Shown here: positions 1 through 7,734 of the stretch, piece after piece | Layout of the letters: every line of letters begins with the position of its first letter | Position numbering within the stretch: position 1 is the first letter of the stretch | Source: an uncultured Blautia sp. | GTDB taxonomy: Bacteria; Bacillota; Clostridia; Lachnospirales; Lachnospiraceae | Assembly (NCBI GenBank): GCA_946629475.1 | Contig: CAMOXX010000030.1 | Span: 1 to 17,245, forward strand | Direction of reading: 5' to 3' | Length of the DNA stretch: 17,245 nt | Program-made: the position numbers and the translations under genes | Notes under the pieces: model-generated | The model's input: only the letters and a program-made list of their open reading frames with translations | Database searches by the model: none | Told to the model about the DNA's origin: nothing

Positions 1-77
1 TTCTTTACGTCCGCGCATTTCCTTCCGGTGGGTCCGCGGACGTAAAGATCACAACAATCGCAATTCTTTACGTCCGC
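1..77. repeat. Three-copy repeat able to form two alternative hairpins
   Basis: The sequence TCTTTACGTCCGC occurs at 2-14 and 65-77, and its reverse complement occurs at 36-48. The left pair (2-15 with 35-48) gives a perfect 14-bp stem around a 19-nt loop. The right pair (36-48 with 65-77) gives a perfect 13-bp stem around a 16-nt loop. The middle copy is shared, so the stems exclude each other. Neither stem is followed by a T-run on either strand, so these are not simple terminators. The element lies just past the terminator of the glycosyltransferase operon and has no gene in the visible part. It may be a short palindromic repeat family or a protein or recombinase binding array; I cannot tell which. 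Confidence 0.75.
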
Positions 78-91
78 CGGCGAGTTGATTC

Positions 92-126
92 AAAAAAAGA
101 GTCTGAGAAAACCCTCAGACTCTTTT
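92..126 (-). terminator. Intrinsic terminator of the glycosyltransferase operon
   Basis: A perfect 13-bp stem (95-107 with 114-126) has a 6-nt loop. On the minus-strand transcript it is followed by an uninterrupted run of seven U (98 down to 92). The TGA stop of the last glycosyltransferase gene (115-117) lies inside the first arm of the stem, so coding sequence and terminator overlap. This clearly marks the 3' end of the minus-strand operon. Confidence 0.93.
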
Positions 127-1080
127 ATAGCTCTCTATCACCTTCAGATAATTTCGATACTCTTCCTCCTCGTAGAAGTACTCCTTCGGTTTCCCCGTCA
201 CTCCCAGCTCATCAAACCACTCCCCGCACAGCTTTTCTGTCATCATCGTCTTCGTCGGCTCAGCGACTGTCTTCAGATTCCACAGTGAAAAATGCAGGGC
301 ATAATTGATATAATCGCGCTCCAGCTCCCAGTATATGTTCTCATCATAGAGCCTCTGCCGCAGAGCTAAAAGTGCATCGTAAAAGCACTGCCAGGATTTC
401 TCCCGGGTCACGGAGAGGGATTTTCCTCCGCCCCTTCTCTGGTGGATCAGAACCCTCTGGTTCACCGCGATCTTTTTCGCCGTGACAAGTGCGGAAAACA
501 CGAACAACAGATCGTTGCTCGTCCTCTGTTCCTGGAACAAAAGCTGATGCTCAAGGACAAATTCCTTCCGGTACATCTTGTCCCAGGCCCAACCGACAAA
601 GGTTTTAAACACGTTTCCGGTCAGCTCCCGATATTTGAACGGCATGTACGGAGGCAGTTCATTTTTGTGTAGTACCCAGGGATTCTGCACGTACTCCTTA
701 GTGTCCATGAAGTACATGTCCGATCCCAGGACAACAAAGTCAGCCTTGAAATGAACGATGGTCTTCCAACCCTTTTCCAGCATCTCGGGCTCAAAAAAGT
801 CATCTGAATCGAGGAAAGACAGATATTTACCCCTGGACTCCCGAAGCCCATAATTCCGGGCGGCGCCCGCTCCGGCATTCTCCTGATGGAGCACAATCAC
901 CCGGCTGTCCCTCCGGCTGTATTCTTCCAGAATATCCCCGGATCCATCCGTGGATCCGTCATCAACACAGATAATCTCAATATTCTGAAGTGTCTGATTC
1001 AGAAGACTCTCCAGACAATGTCCGATATAATCCCGGCTGTTGTACACAGGGATGATAACGGATACTTTCGGTTTATTCAT
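115..1080 (-). CDS. Family 2 glycosyltransferase (last gene of the operon, paralogue A')
   Basis: A 321-residue GT2 with a GT-A fold. It would transfer a sugar from a nucleotide-sugar donor to a growing glycan on the cytoplasmic side of the membrane; donor and acceptor are not predictable. Visible motifs are the N-terminal strand VSVIIPVYN, the nucleotide-binding VDDGSTD (39-45), the metal-binding DSDD (91-94), and TSND (187-190) where many relatives carry an ED pair as catalytic base. No membrane segment or signal peptide is seen. It is a clear paralogue of the first half of the operon's first gene, sharing FFEP after the DSDD, a GWAWDK block and the FQEQRTSNDLLFVFSA block. The start is supported by GAGGA about 9 nt upstream. 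The gene begins 4 bp after the preceding one and its stop lies inside the terminator. GT2 assignment is secure; the reaction is unknown. Confidence 0.95.
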   Translation of the reverse strand: MNKPKVSVIIPVYNSRDYIGHCLESLLNQTLQNIEIICVDDGSTDGSGDILEEYSRRDSRVIVLHQENAGAGAARNYGLRESRGKYLSFLDSDDFFEPEMLEKGWKTIVHFKADFVVLGSDMYFMDTKEYVQNPWVLHKNELPPYMPFKYRELTGNVFKTFVGWAWDKMYRKEFVLEHQLLFQEQRTSNDLLFVFSALVTAKKIAVNQRVLIHQRRGGGKSLSVTREKSWQCFYDALLALRQRLYDENIYWELERDYINYALHFSLWNLKTVAEPTKTMMTEKLCGEWFDELGVTGKPKEYFYEEEEYRNYLKVIESYKRV

Positions 1081-1084
1081 GTTT

Positions 1085-2143
1085 TTAATTCCTCAGAGAT
1101 AATACCCGGAATACCAGTCTTTTGGCCCATTCCGGCACAAATGGTTTGATAAAGCCTACAATCTTTGCAGATTTCAGCGCATTACCGAACCCGTCTGCGC
1201 TCCGGATCAGTGAATCGATCTTCTTCCATTCCAGGTCCGAAAAGACATCCCGGCTCAGCTCGTTTTTTGTTCTTGCCCAGCGGAACTCCCTGCTCATTCT
1301 CCGCAGAAACTCTTTCTTGTACTTCTCGTCGATCCGGTCATAGGTGAACATGTAATTATCGTACTTTTTCCACCAGTAGAAATATTTGAAATGGTTCCAG
1401 GTTTCCGGATCCTCCATCAGTCTGTCACGGATAAAGTCGTACTCGATGTTCATGCAGTACACTTTTCCCTTATCCTTCACCGACGAATTCGGGTTGTCCC
1501 TTCTGTTTTTGTAGAAAGCCTGGTCGACAATCATGCCCCGTTTTGCGTGTACAAAGGTCTGAAAAAAGAACCCGTTGTCCTGGAAAGAGGCTCCCGGGCT
1601 CTCATGATGCCTGATGTGGTTTTCATTGAGGAACGCTCTTCTGTATATCCCTGTCCAGGTGTTTATTTTGTACCGGAACACGTCCAGTTCCTCCGCCGGA
1701 CAGAACACTCTGCCGTAGCCCTTCCCGGTCTCGTCGAGCGGCACATACTCCAGCTCCTCACGGCCATCCGCGTCGGTCCGGAAGCGGTAAAAATCGGACT
1801 TCACAAAGTCCAGGTCATACTCCGACGCATATTGGTACAGGGTCTCAAACATTGCGGGCTCTGCATAATCGTCCGGCTCCAGAATTCCGATGTACCCGCC
1901 CCGGGCCGCGTCGATCCCGATGTTCATGGCTCTGCCGTAACCTCCGTTCTCTCTGGAGATTACCCGGAACCTCTCGTCCTTCAACGCATATTCCTTTAAA
2001 ATCTCCGGGGAGCCGTCCGTCGAACCATCGTCCACGCAGACGATCTCGATATCCTCAAGAGTCTGCGCTGCCAGGCTGTCGAGCGCCTGCCGAAGATACT
2101 GTTCAACATTATAGACTGGAACTATAACTGATACTTTGCACAT
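1085..2143 (-). CDS. Family 2 glycosyltransferase with EPDD motif (paralogue B')
   Basis: A 352-residue GT2 starting with VSVIVPVYNVEQYL. The nucleotide-binding motif VDDGSTD is at 37-43. Where most GT2 enzymes have DSDD, this one has EPDD (89-92), so the usual DxD-type metal site is altered. A conserved SFQDNGFFF block (186-194) sits where the catalytic base is expected. It aligns without gaps for about the first 220 residues with the 389-residue protein at 7710-8879, which shares EPDD, QDN, YRRxF and NRRDNPNSSVK. The two clearly arose by duplication, but this copy has a different, shorter C-terminal tail. AGGG 7 nt upstream supports the start. It lies 50 bp after the 358-residue GT gene in the same operon and probably acts on a nearby step of the same glycan. 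Substrate unknown. Confidence 0.95.
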   Translation of the reverse strand: MCKVSVIVPVYNVEQYLRQALDSLAAQTLEDIEIVCVDDGSTDGSPEILKEYALKDERFRVISRENGGYGRAMNIGIDAARGGYIGILEPDDYAEPAMFETLYQYASEYDLDFVKSDFYRFRTDADGREELEYVPLDETGKGYGRVFCPAEELDVFRYKINTWTGIYRRAFLNENHIRHHESPGASFQDNGFFFQTFVHAKRGMIVDQAFYKNRRDNPNSSVKDKGKVYCMNIEYDFIRDRLMEDPETWNHFKYFYWWKKYDNYMFTYDRIDEKYKKEFLRRMSREFRWARTKNELSRDVFSDLEWKKIDSLIRSADGFGNALKSAKIVGFIKPFVPEWAKRLVFRVLSLRN

Positions 2144-2193
2144 TTTTCATCCCTGTTCTCATCCAGATGATTCATCCGCCAACCGCAGACTGC

Positions 2194-3270
2194 TCAGCGG
2201 TAAACGATCCTGCAGAGGGCCGAAGCCGCGTCATAGAGGCGGAAATGGCTTCCACGCAGGAGAGTGACGGCTCTGTTGATATTTGCCTCATAAATGTCAG
2301 GATACCGTTTTTTCAGCATGCTGTCGAACCCTGAAAGACGCATGCAGCTCTTATGCGCTTCCTCCTGGCACAGCATGATGCGGTAATACCCTGCCGCTGC
2401 CCTGGCGGTGAGGTTTGCGATATACTGTTTTTTCGGAGGGGTACACGGGATCTCAGAGCCAAGCCTGTCGTAAAAACGCAGAAGAGATTTCAGAACCCTT
2501 TTCATGTTCTCCTCATTCTTCTGCATTTTCTCCCTGCTCATGCTCTGACCGTTCCGGCCGATCCGGTACATGTACACAAATTCATCGATAAAGGCGGCTG
2601 TGCTGACATGCGGGATGGGAAAGATCGTGTATTCCGTATCCACATAATAGCACTTTTCATCGACCCGGATTTTGTTCTCCTGCAGAATCCGGGTACGGAT
2701 CGTCATGTTGTGCATTTTTATGTACAGCTTTTCCGCTATCCCGTCAAAGACATAGGTTCTGCCGTATTCGACCCCTTCAAACGGGCAGAGCATCTCCGCC
2801 CTTTTTCTCCAGGAATCCATGGGAACCTTTTCATCCTCATAGACCCAGTAAAAGCCGGACCAGACAATATCCGCCTCCGAATCCCGCAGATAATTTACCA
2901 GCCGGCAGAAAGGCTCCCGGTCGACCCAGTCGTCAGAATCCACCACCTTGAAATACTTGCCGCGCGCGAGCAGAATCCCCGCATTGATGCCGGATCCGTG
3001 GCCGCCGTTGGGTTTGGTGATCACCCGGAAGGTGCCGGGAAACCGCGCCTGGTACTCAGCCGCGACAGCTCCCGTCTGATCTGTCGATCCGTCATTAATC
3101 ACCAGGATCTCAATATCGTCCAGGATCTCCTCCATGCAGAAGGAGTCCAGTGCTGTTCTGATATATTTTTCCGCATTGTAGGCCGGCACAATAACGGACA
3201 GGAGCTTCTTTGCCCCGTCTGTGCCATTGAAACAGGCGGAACCGGATTGTTTTTTTACTTCTTTTTCCAT
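2194..3270 (-). CDS. Family 2 glycosyltransferase (358 aa)
   Basis: The GT2 domain begins near residue 24 (LLSVIVPAYNAEKYI), after a charged N-terminal tail of about 22 residues with no counterpart in the neighbours. Motifs are INDGSTD (58-64), DSDD (111-114) and a YYVDTEY block (208-214) at the catalytic-base position. The remaining residues form a soluble, mixed alpha/beta C-terminal part. The start codon overlaps the stop of the ABC ATPase gene by one base (TGATG), and there is little Shine-Dalgarno sequence before it, so translation is probably coupled to the ATPase. It has no close paralogue in the window, unlike the two GT genes downstream. It is predicted to add a sugar to the exported glycan. 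Family is certain, substrate is not. Confidence 0.94.
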   Translation of the reverse strand: MEKEVKKQSGSACFNGTDGAKKLLSVIVPAYNAEKYIRTALDSFCMEEILDDIEILVINDGSTDQTGAVAAEYQARFPGTFRVITKPNGGHGSGINAGILLARGKYFKVVDSDDWVDREPFCRLVNYLRDSEADIVWSGFYWVYEDEKVPMDSWRKRAEMLCPFEGVEYGRTYVFDGIAEKLYIKMHNMTIRTRILQENKIRVDEKCYYVDTEYTIFPIPHVSTAAFIDEFVYMYRIGRNGQSMSREKMQKNEENMKRVLKSLLRFYDRLGSEIPCTPPKKQYIANLTARAAAGYYRIMLCQEEAHKSCMRLSGFDSMLKKRYPDIYEANINRAVTLLRGSHFRLYDAASALCRIVYR

Positions 3271-4001
3271 CAGCTCATAAAATTCTCATAGACCGGAAGT
3301 ACCTCGGAGGGCCTGCCCATCATGCGGATCTCACCGTCGTGGAGCCACAGGACACTTGTGCAGAGTTCCTCCAGCGTCTCCGTAGCATGAGAGACGATCA
3401 GGACCGTTCGCTCGTTGTCGCTGATCAGCTCCTTCATTTTATTGTAGCTCTTCTTTTTAAATTTCGCGTCACCGACGCTCAGCACTTCGTCGATCAGCAT
3501 GATGTCGGCTTCCAGTATCGCGGTGATCGAAAACGCCAGCTTGGAGTGCATACCGCTGGAGTAGGTCCGCACCGGCATGTCGATAAACTCACCGAGGTTC
3601 GCAAAGCTGATAATCTCGTCCATCTTGGAGCGGACCAGCTCCTCCGAGAATCCCAGCAGCATGCCCGAGAGGACGATGTTTTCCCTCCCGGTCAGCTCGC
3701 GCTGAAAGCCTACTCCGATCGACAGGAGCGAAACGGAATTTCCGTGCAGGTCAATAAAACCCTCGTCAGGAGAAAAAATCCCGGCCACGGCCCGGAGCAT
3801 CGTAGATTTCCCGCTCCCGTTTTTTCCGACAATCCCGAGAATCTCCCCCTTGGGCACGGTAAAGGATACGCCCCTGACCGCTTCAAACACGATTTCGTCC
3901 GCCTTTTTCAGGGTGAACAGACTTTTCCGGATTGAGAACGTGTTCAGGCATTTGTAGCGGATCCGCAGATCCTTTACCTCTAATGCAATCTTGTCTTCCA
4001 T
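3270..4001 (-). CDS. ABC transporter ATP-binding protein for polysaccharide export (Wzt/TagH type)
   Basis: The ATPase subunit of a two-gene ABC exporter that moves a lipid-linked glycan across the membrane. Counting from the chosen start (243 residues), Walker A GKNGSGKST is at 59-67, the signature YSSGM at 147-151, Walker B ending LIDE at 169-172, and the switch histidine at 205 (VSHA). The N-terminal EAVRGVSFTVPKGE block is typical of the Wzt/TagH/RfbB group. The protein ends soon after the ATPase domain, so the C-terminal carbohydrate-binding domain that reads the chain end in some Wzt proteins is absent. An in-frame ATG four codons earlier (4011-4013) has no ribosome binding site and abuts a hairpin; the ATG at 3999-4001 has TGGAG 6 nt upstream and is preferred. 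The permease gene lies immediately upstream. Confidence 0.95.
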   Translation of the reverse strand: MEDKIALEVKDLRIRYKCLNTFSIRKSLFTLKKADEIVFEAVRGVSFTVPKGEILGIVGKNGSGKSTMLRAVAGIFSPDEGFIDLHGNSVSLLSIGVGFQRELTGRENIVLSGMLLGFSEELVRSKMDEIISFANLGEFIDMPVRTYSSGMHSKLAFSITAILEADIMLIDEVLSVGDAKFKKKSYNKMKELISDNERTVLIVSHATETLEELCTSVLWLHDGEIRMMGRPSEVLPVYENFMS

Positions 4002-4015
4002 CTTAATCTCCATCA

Positions 4016-4039
4016 GAAGCCGGATCTGGTTCCGGCTTC
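4016..4039 (-). other. Perfect hairpin between the permease and ATPase genes
   Basis: Arms GAAGCCGGA and TCCGGCTTC (9 bp, mostly G/C) enclose a 6-nt loop and fill most of the gap between the permease stop (4051) and the ATPase start (4001). No U-run follows on the minus-strand transcript, so it is not an intrinsic terminator. It ends 10 nt before the TGGAG that serves the ATPase. It could protect or separate the two messages and set subunit ratio; this is inference. Confidence 0.6.
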
Positions 4040-4050
4040 ATAATCTTCCG

Positions 4051-4836
4051 TTACATGACTTTCACATAGCTGTTCTCATAGGAGTAGATCAGCTTGATTC
4101 CGATCATACACAGAATCAGGGACACAACTCCCCATCCCGCAAGTCCGATCCTGTAGGGCAGGCTCGAATAGATCAGACAGTTCCGAGTGGATTCGATCAG
4201 CAGCGACATCGGATTCCCGTAGATCATGATGCTCTTATAGGGATCCTGAAGCCTGTTTCCGATCGAGTAGAATATTCCCGACATGTAGAACATCAGCCGC
4301 AGAACCACGATCATTACGTTGTGAAGGTCATCCACAAAAACGCCAAAGTGGAGCACAATGCAGCTCAGTCCGAAGGTAAGCATCACAAGGACTATGAAAA
4401 TCGGAATCAGGTACAGGACATTCCAGGTGACCGGCACCCGGTAAAGTACCATCATGATGAACACCAGAAGAAAGGAAATCATCATCTTGAATCCGTTTTC
4501 CAACATTTTCTGCAGAATCAGGATATATTTCGGGATGTAGACCTTCGAGACAATGCTGCTGTTCTGCCTCACCATCTTGACGCTTCCCTGTACGTTCTTG
4601 TTGAAGAAGTTCCAGAGCGTCAGACCAACAAAAACAAAGATGGGGAAATACTGTGTTTTGCTCCTGAAAATAATCACAGCAATAAATGTATAAACCAGCA
4701 TGAACAAAAGGGGATCCAGAATCCACCACAGCCAGTTCAGGTAAGAACTGGCCACCTCGGATTTCAGATCTGATTTGGCAGAATACTTCGCATATGAAAA
4801 ATATTTTTTCATATCACTGATAAAACGGTTCAGCAT
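4051..4836 (-). CDS. ABC-2 type polysaccharide exporter permease (Wzm/TagG type)
   Basis: A 261-residue integral membrane protein, the channel partner of the ATPase encoded next. It has about six hydrophobic segments, near residues 37-57, 65-79, 111-132, 138-162, 172-192 and 233-252. The SYLNWLWWILDPLLFMLVY block near the first segment and the IPKYILILQKMLEN region are hallmarks of the ABC-2 permease family that exports O-antigen, teichoic acid or rhamnan chains. Length is usual for the family (about 260). The ribosome binding site is A-rich and weak (AAAGGA 13 nt, or AAGG 2 nt, upstream). The gene follows the 956-residue multidomain gene by 27 bp and precedes the ATPase gene by 49 bp from the preferred ATPase start. 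The subunit pair would export the glycan built by the surrounding transferases. Confidence 0.95.
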   Translation of the reverse strand: MLNRFISDMKKYFSYAKYSAKSDLKSEVASSYLNWLWWILDPLLFMLVYTFIAVIIFRSKTQYFPIFVFVGLTLWNFFNKNVQGSVKMVRQNSSIVSKVYIPKYILILQKMLENGFKMMISFLLVFIMMVLYRVPVTWNVLYLIPIFIVLVMLTFGLSCIVLHFGVFVDDLHNVMIVVLRLMFYMSGIFYSIGNRLQDPYKSIMIYGNPMSLLIESTRNCLIYSSLPYRIGLAGWGVVSLILCMIGIKLIYSYENSYVKVM

Positions 4837-4863
4837 ATCCTTTTTACTTTCCTTTTTTCATTT

Positions 4864-7734
4864 TTACATAACCTTGAACTTGTGCAGTCCACGGTAGGCA
4901 ATGGAGGAACGGATCTCTTTCAGGGTTCCCTTCAGCTCGGAGTTTTCACTCTCGAGGGCATCCTTTTTCTTCTCAACTTCCTTCTTCTCGCTATCTATAG
5001 CATTGCTCCTGTTTTCCTCAGCCCTGAGCTGATTGGCCAGCTCTTTCTTTTCCTTTTCCAGCCTTACCACACGATAAGCACGGTATTCCAGGATGAGCGC
5101 CCTGAACAGCATCTGTTCATAAGCCGGGAGTTTTTTGTAGTCATCCCTGTCGGGGCTTCCCGCATCGCACAGGTCTTCATATCTGTGACGCGCATTGCCG
5201 AGGAGCGACTGCGTGATATCAAGCACGGCATTCTGATCCTCTTCTGACATTTCATGCGCTTCCAGGTATCTGCAGGCCTCGAGGAAGCACCGGAAATAGC
5301 CCTCCACATTCCGGAAGCTCACGGGGGAAGTCATGATTGATTCATCGGCCAGCCTTCTCTGGTAAAAAACATCCTTACAGAAGCCCACACGCTTCGCCCC
5401 GCACAGATGGCGGAAGGTGAAGATATTGTCCTCGTGGAGAATCCCCTCCACAAACGGATTATCGGAATTCTTCAGGTATTCGGTTCTGGACATATACGAC
5501 CAGACAGGCATCAGATATTCTTTTCGGCCTCTCATCAGACGGATCATCTCCAGACCGGTGCATACATCCGGATAATCATAGCAGCGCTTGTAGAACTCAC
5601 GGTATCTGTCCATAACAGCCTGAAATGAATCGGACATGGCTGCTGCCGAAACAAAAGGCTCTGCGTTTCCAAGGCAGATATCCAGACTGTCAGCCTCCAT
5701 GTGCTGTACCAGTTTTTCAATATGGTCTGCCTTGATCCAGTCGTCGCTGTCCAGGAAGAAAATATATTTTCCGCAGGCTTCCGCAATACCGTGGTTTCGG
5801 GTGGCCGAAAGCCCCTGATTCTCCTGATGGATCACATGAAATCTCGGATCCCGCTTCGCGTAATCTTCCAGGATGTCCGGGCTCAGATCCGTAGAGCCGT
5901 CATCCACGCAGATCGCCTCATAGTTCTGGTATGTCTGCGAAAGCAGGCTGTCCAGGCATTCCTTTACATATCTTTCTTCATTATAGACAGGGATGACAAC
6001 CGATACAAGCGGTGTGTCCTGTGTTCGCATTTTCCATTCCTCCAGTGCTTCATCGAACATGTCGTGCACAGCTTTTCCGAACGCCTCATACCGGCTCCCG
6101 GTCTCCCTCTTCTGAGAGACCGAAGCACCGTAAAGTCTGAGTCTGCTCAGGGCTTCTACCGCATCCCGGATGCCCGCAGCCGTAAACACGCCTTCCTGGT
6201 TCAGTATCCCGGCTGATTTTTCCTCAGCATCGTCCCGAAGCCAGACACAAGGGGTTTCCGCAAGCATGGATGCCATCATCCCGTACGGGCTGTCCGTCAG
6301 CACGGCCTCCCTGGACGCAATCATATCCAGTTTCCGGAGGATGTACATCCGCCGCTCCTCTTTTGAGAGCCTGCGGCCGTGAGACATGTTTTCCTTCATA
6401 ACGGCGAGAGACGAACGCAAAGCAATCTTATCAAGCTCTGCCGATTTTCCGCTCTCTTCATTCTCCGTGAGAACAAGAAGGCCTGTTTTTTCCCTCTGCG
6501 GGTACGGTTCTGTTTCAAAAAGCAGCATGGGATCCGGAAGGCTGTACCATTCCGCCTTCCCCTCTCTCTTAAGAAACGCCTCTATCATGCCCGGAGCCGG
6601 CGTGCGTCCGGTATTGAATACGATCTTCCTGCTGCTGTCAAACCGGTCCGGCAGAAAATCTTCGCCCTGGATTGCCAAAATATCCGATGGAAGAACCTGC
6701 AGCGTGCCTGCTGCCTCTCTTTCGAAAAACGCAGTGCGCGTCATTTCGGTAATTTGAATGCCGGGGGCTGATTTTTCAATAAACGCCCGGATTCCCTCCG
6801 TCTGGATCTGCCCGGCAAGTGAATCATCCTCCGGAGTTCCGATCAGATAGCACCGGAGAAGCCGGAAATCCGCTCCGGTTTTCTCATCGGTCTGCCCTGT
6901 CTCCTCCGGCTTCAGTGCAGGCAGGGAGCCGCAGAATGTCAGTTCTTTTCCCGACAGCCGGATTCCGGCCAGCAGCGAAGCGGCCGCTTCTGACTCTGCA
7001 GGCGGGATAAGGATCCTCTGAACCTTTTTATTCCATGCCGTCGGAAGAATCCGCCCGGCGCAGGACAGGGTTCTGCACATTTCCGCAAAGACTTCCGGTT
7101 CCGGAAAATCACAGAATTCCGGGGCTTGTTCCAAACGGAGCATACCGCCCAGATCCGTACTGCAGATGCACAGCTCTGCCCCGGCTTTATCTGCCATTAT
7201 CTGCGCTTTCGCTTTTGCCTCTTTTACCGCCGTCTTGTCCTCCGTACTGATACTGTCCCCGAGGATCAGAACGGATACCGCTTTTTCCCCCGCTTCGTGC
7301 CGAAGCATGGATTCGAACAGAGCATCTCCTTCGCCGAAGACAAGGTTTCCTTCGCCGTCCTTCTGCCTTTTCCGCACCTCATGGCTGCACACCAGTGAGC
7401 TTTCCCGGATTACGCCCGGGTATCTCGCAGCCAGAGCCTTTTTCAGCTCTTCCATGTCCTGCACGAAATCCTTATCGGCAAACTCGACAGAGACCTCCGC
7501 GCCGCAGATCCATGCGAAAGGCAGAACGATGCTCAGCACGGGAACCATAAGAATCGCATAGGCAGCGAATTCCACGCTGTGGGAATACTCGGCGTAAAAA
7601 TCCGAAGCCTGAAAATACGCGGCCCACGGCCCGGTCACTTCCAGGTGATATTCCGCCCTGCGCTTCTGCGTCACAGGGTTCTTCAATACGATCCGGTTTT
7701 TCTCTGTCGTCATTTCAGTAGTCTGTTTTTCCAT
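4864..7734 (-). CDS. Multidomain protein: degenerate enzyme-like N-terminal half, GT2 domain, coiled-coil tail
   Basis: 956 residues. The certain part is a GT2 domain at about 574-800: PLVSVVIPVYNEERY, VDDGSTD (610-616), DSDD (662-665) and an HEDN pair at 767-770. A charged coiled coil follows (about 890-940), ending in SSIAYRGLHKFKVM. Residues 1-570 are not a glycosyltransferase. Residues about 54-200 resemble PP-loop (ATP-pyrophosphatase) proteins, but the SGGxDS loop appears as FGEGDALFES (133-142). Residues about 296-535 resemble polysaccharide pyruvyl transferases, with TDSPYGMMASML (480-491) in place of the RLHG motif. Both resemblances are by eye and may be wrong. The hydrophobic stretch 56-79 could alternatively be a membrane segment. 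The start overlaps the upstream gene by 25 bp, with AAAGGG 9 nt before the ATG. Its position next to the exporter genes suggests a role in glycan assembly or in organising it. Confidence 0.85.
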   Translation of the reverse strand: MEKQTTEMTTEKNRIVLKNPVTQKRRAEYHLEVTGPWAAYFQASDFYAEYSHSVEFAAYAILMVPVLSIVLPFAWICGAEVSVEFADKDFVQDMEELKKALAARYPGVIRESSLVCSHEVRKRQKDGEGNLVFGEGDALFESMLRHEAGEKAVSVLILGDSISTEDKTAVKEAKAKAQIMADKAGAELCICSTDLGGMLRLEQAPEFCDFPEPEVFAEMCRTLSCAGRILPTAWNKKVQRILIPPAESEAAASLLAGIRLSGKELTFCGSLPALKPEETGQTDEKTGADFRLLRCYLIGTPEDDSLAGQIQTEGIRAFIEKSAPGIQITEMTRTAFFEREAAGTLQVLPSDILAIQGEDFLPDRFDSSRKIVFNTGRTPAPGMIEAFLKREGKAEWYSLPDPMLLFETEPYPQREKTGLLVLTENEESGKSAELDKIALRSSLAVMKENMSHGRRLSKEERRMYILRKLDMIASREAVLTDSPYGMMASMLAETPCVWLRDDAEEKSAGILNQEGVFTAAGIRDAVEALSRLRLYGASVSQKRETGSRYEAFGKAVHDMFDEALEEWKMRTQDTPLVSVVIPVYNEERYVKECLDSLLSQTYQNYEAICVDDGSTDLSPDILEDYAKRDPRFHVIHQENQGLSATRNHGIAEACGKYIFFLDSDDWIKADHIEKLVQHMEADSLDICLGNAEPFVSAAAMSDSFQAVMDRYREFYKRCYDYPDVCTGLEMIRLMRGRKEYLMPVWSYMSRTEYLKNSDNPFVEGILHEDNIFTFRHLCGAKRVGFCKDVFYQRRLADESIMTSPVSFRNVEGYFRCFLEACRYLEAHEMSEEDQNAVLDITQSLLGNARHRYEDLCDAGSPDRDDYKKLPAYEQMLFRALILEYRAYRVVRLEKEKKELANQLRAEENRSNAIDSEKKEVEKKKDALESENSELKGTLKEIRSSIAYRGLHKFKVM

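Noticed and set aside
2353..3291. 312-codon open frame on the plus strand
   Set aside because: Lies wholly antisense to the 358-residue glycosyltransferase, lacks recognisable domains and a ribosome binding site, and has a composition typical of an antisense shadow in GC-rich DNA.
3991..4773. 260-codon plus-strand open frame opposite the permease
   Set aside because: Rich in His, Asn and Gln, as expected from the reverse complement of a hydrophobic membrane protein; no domain is seen.
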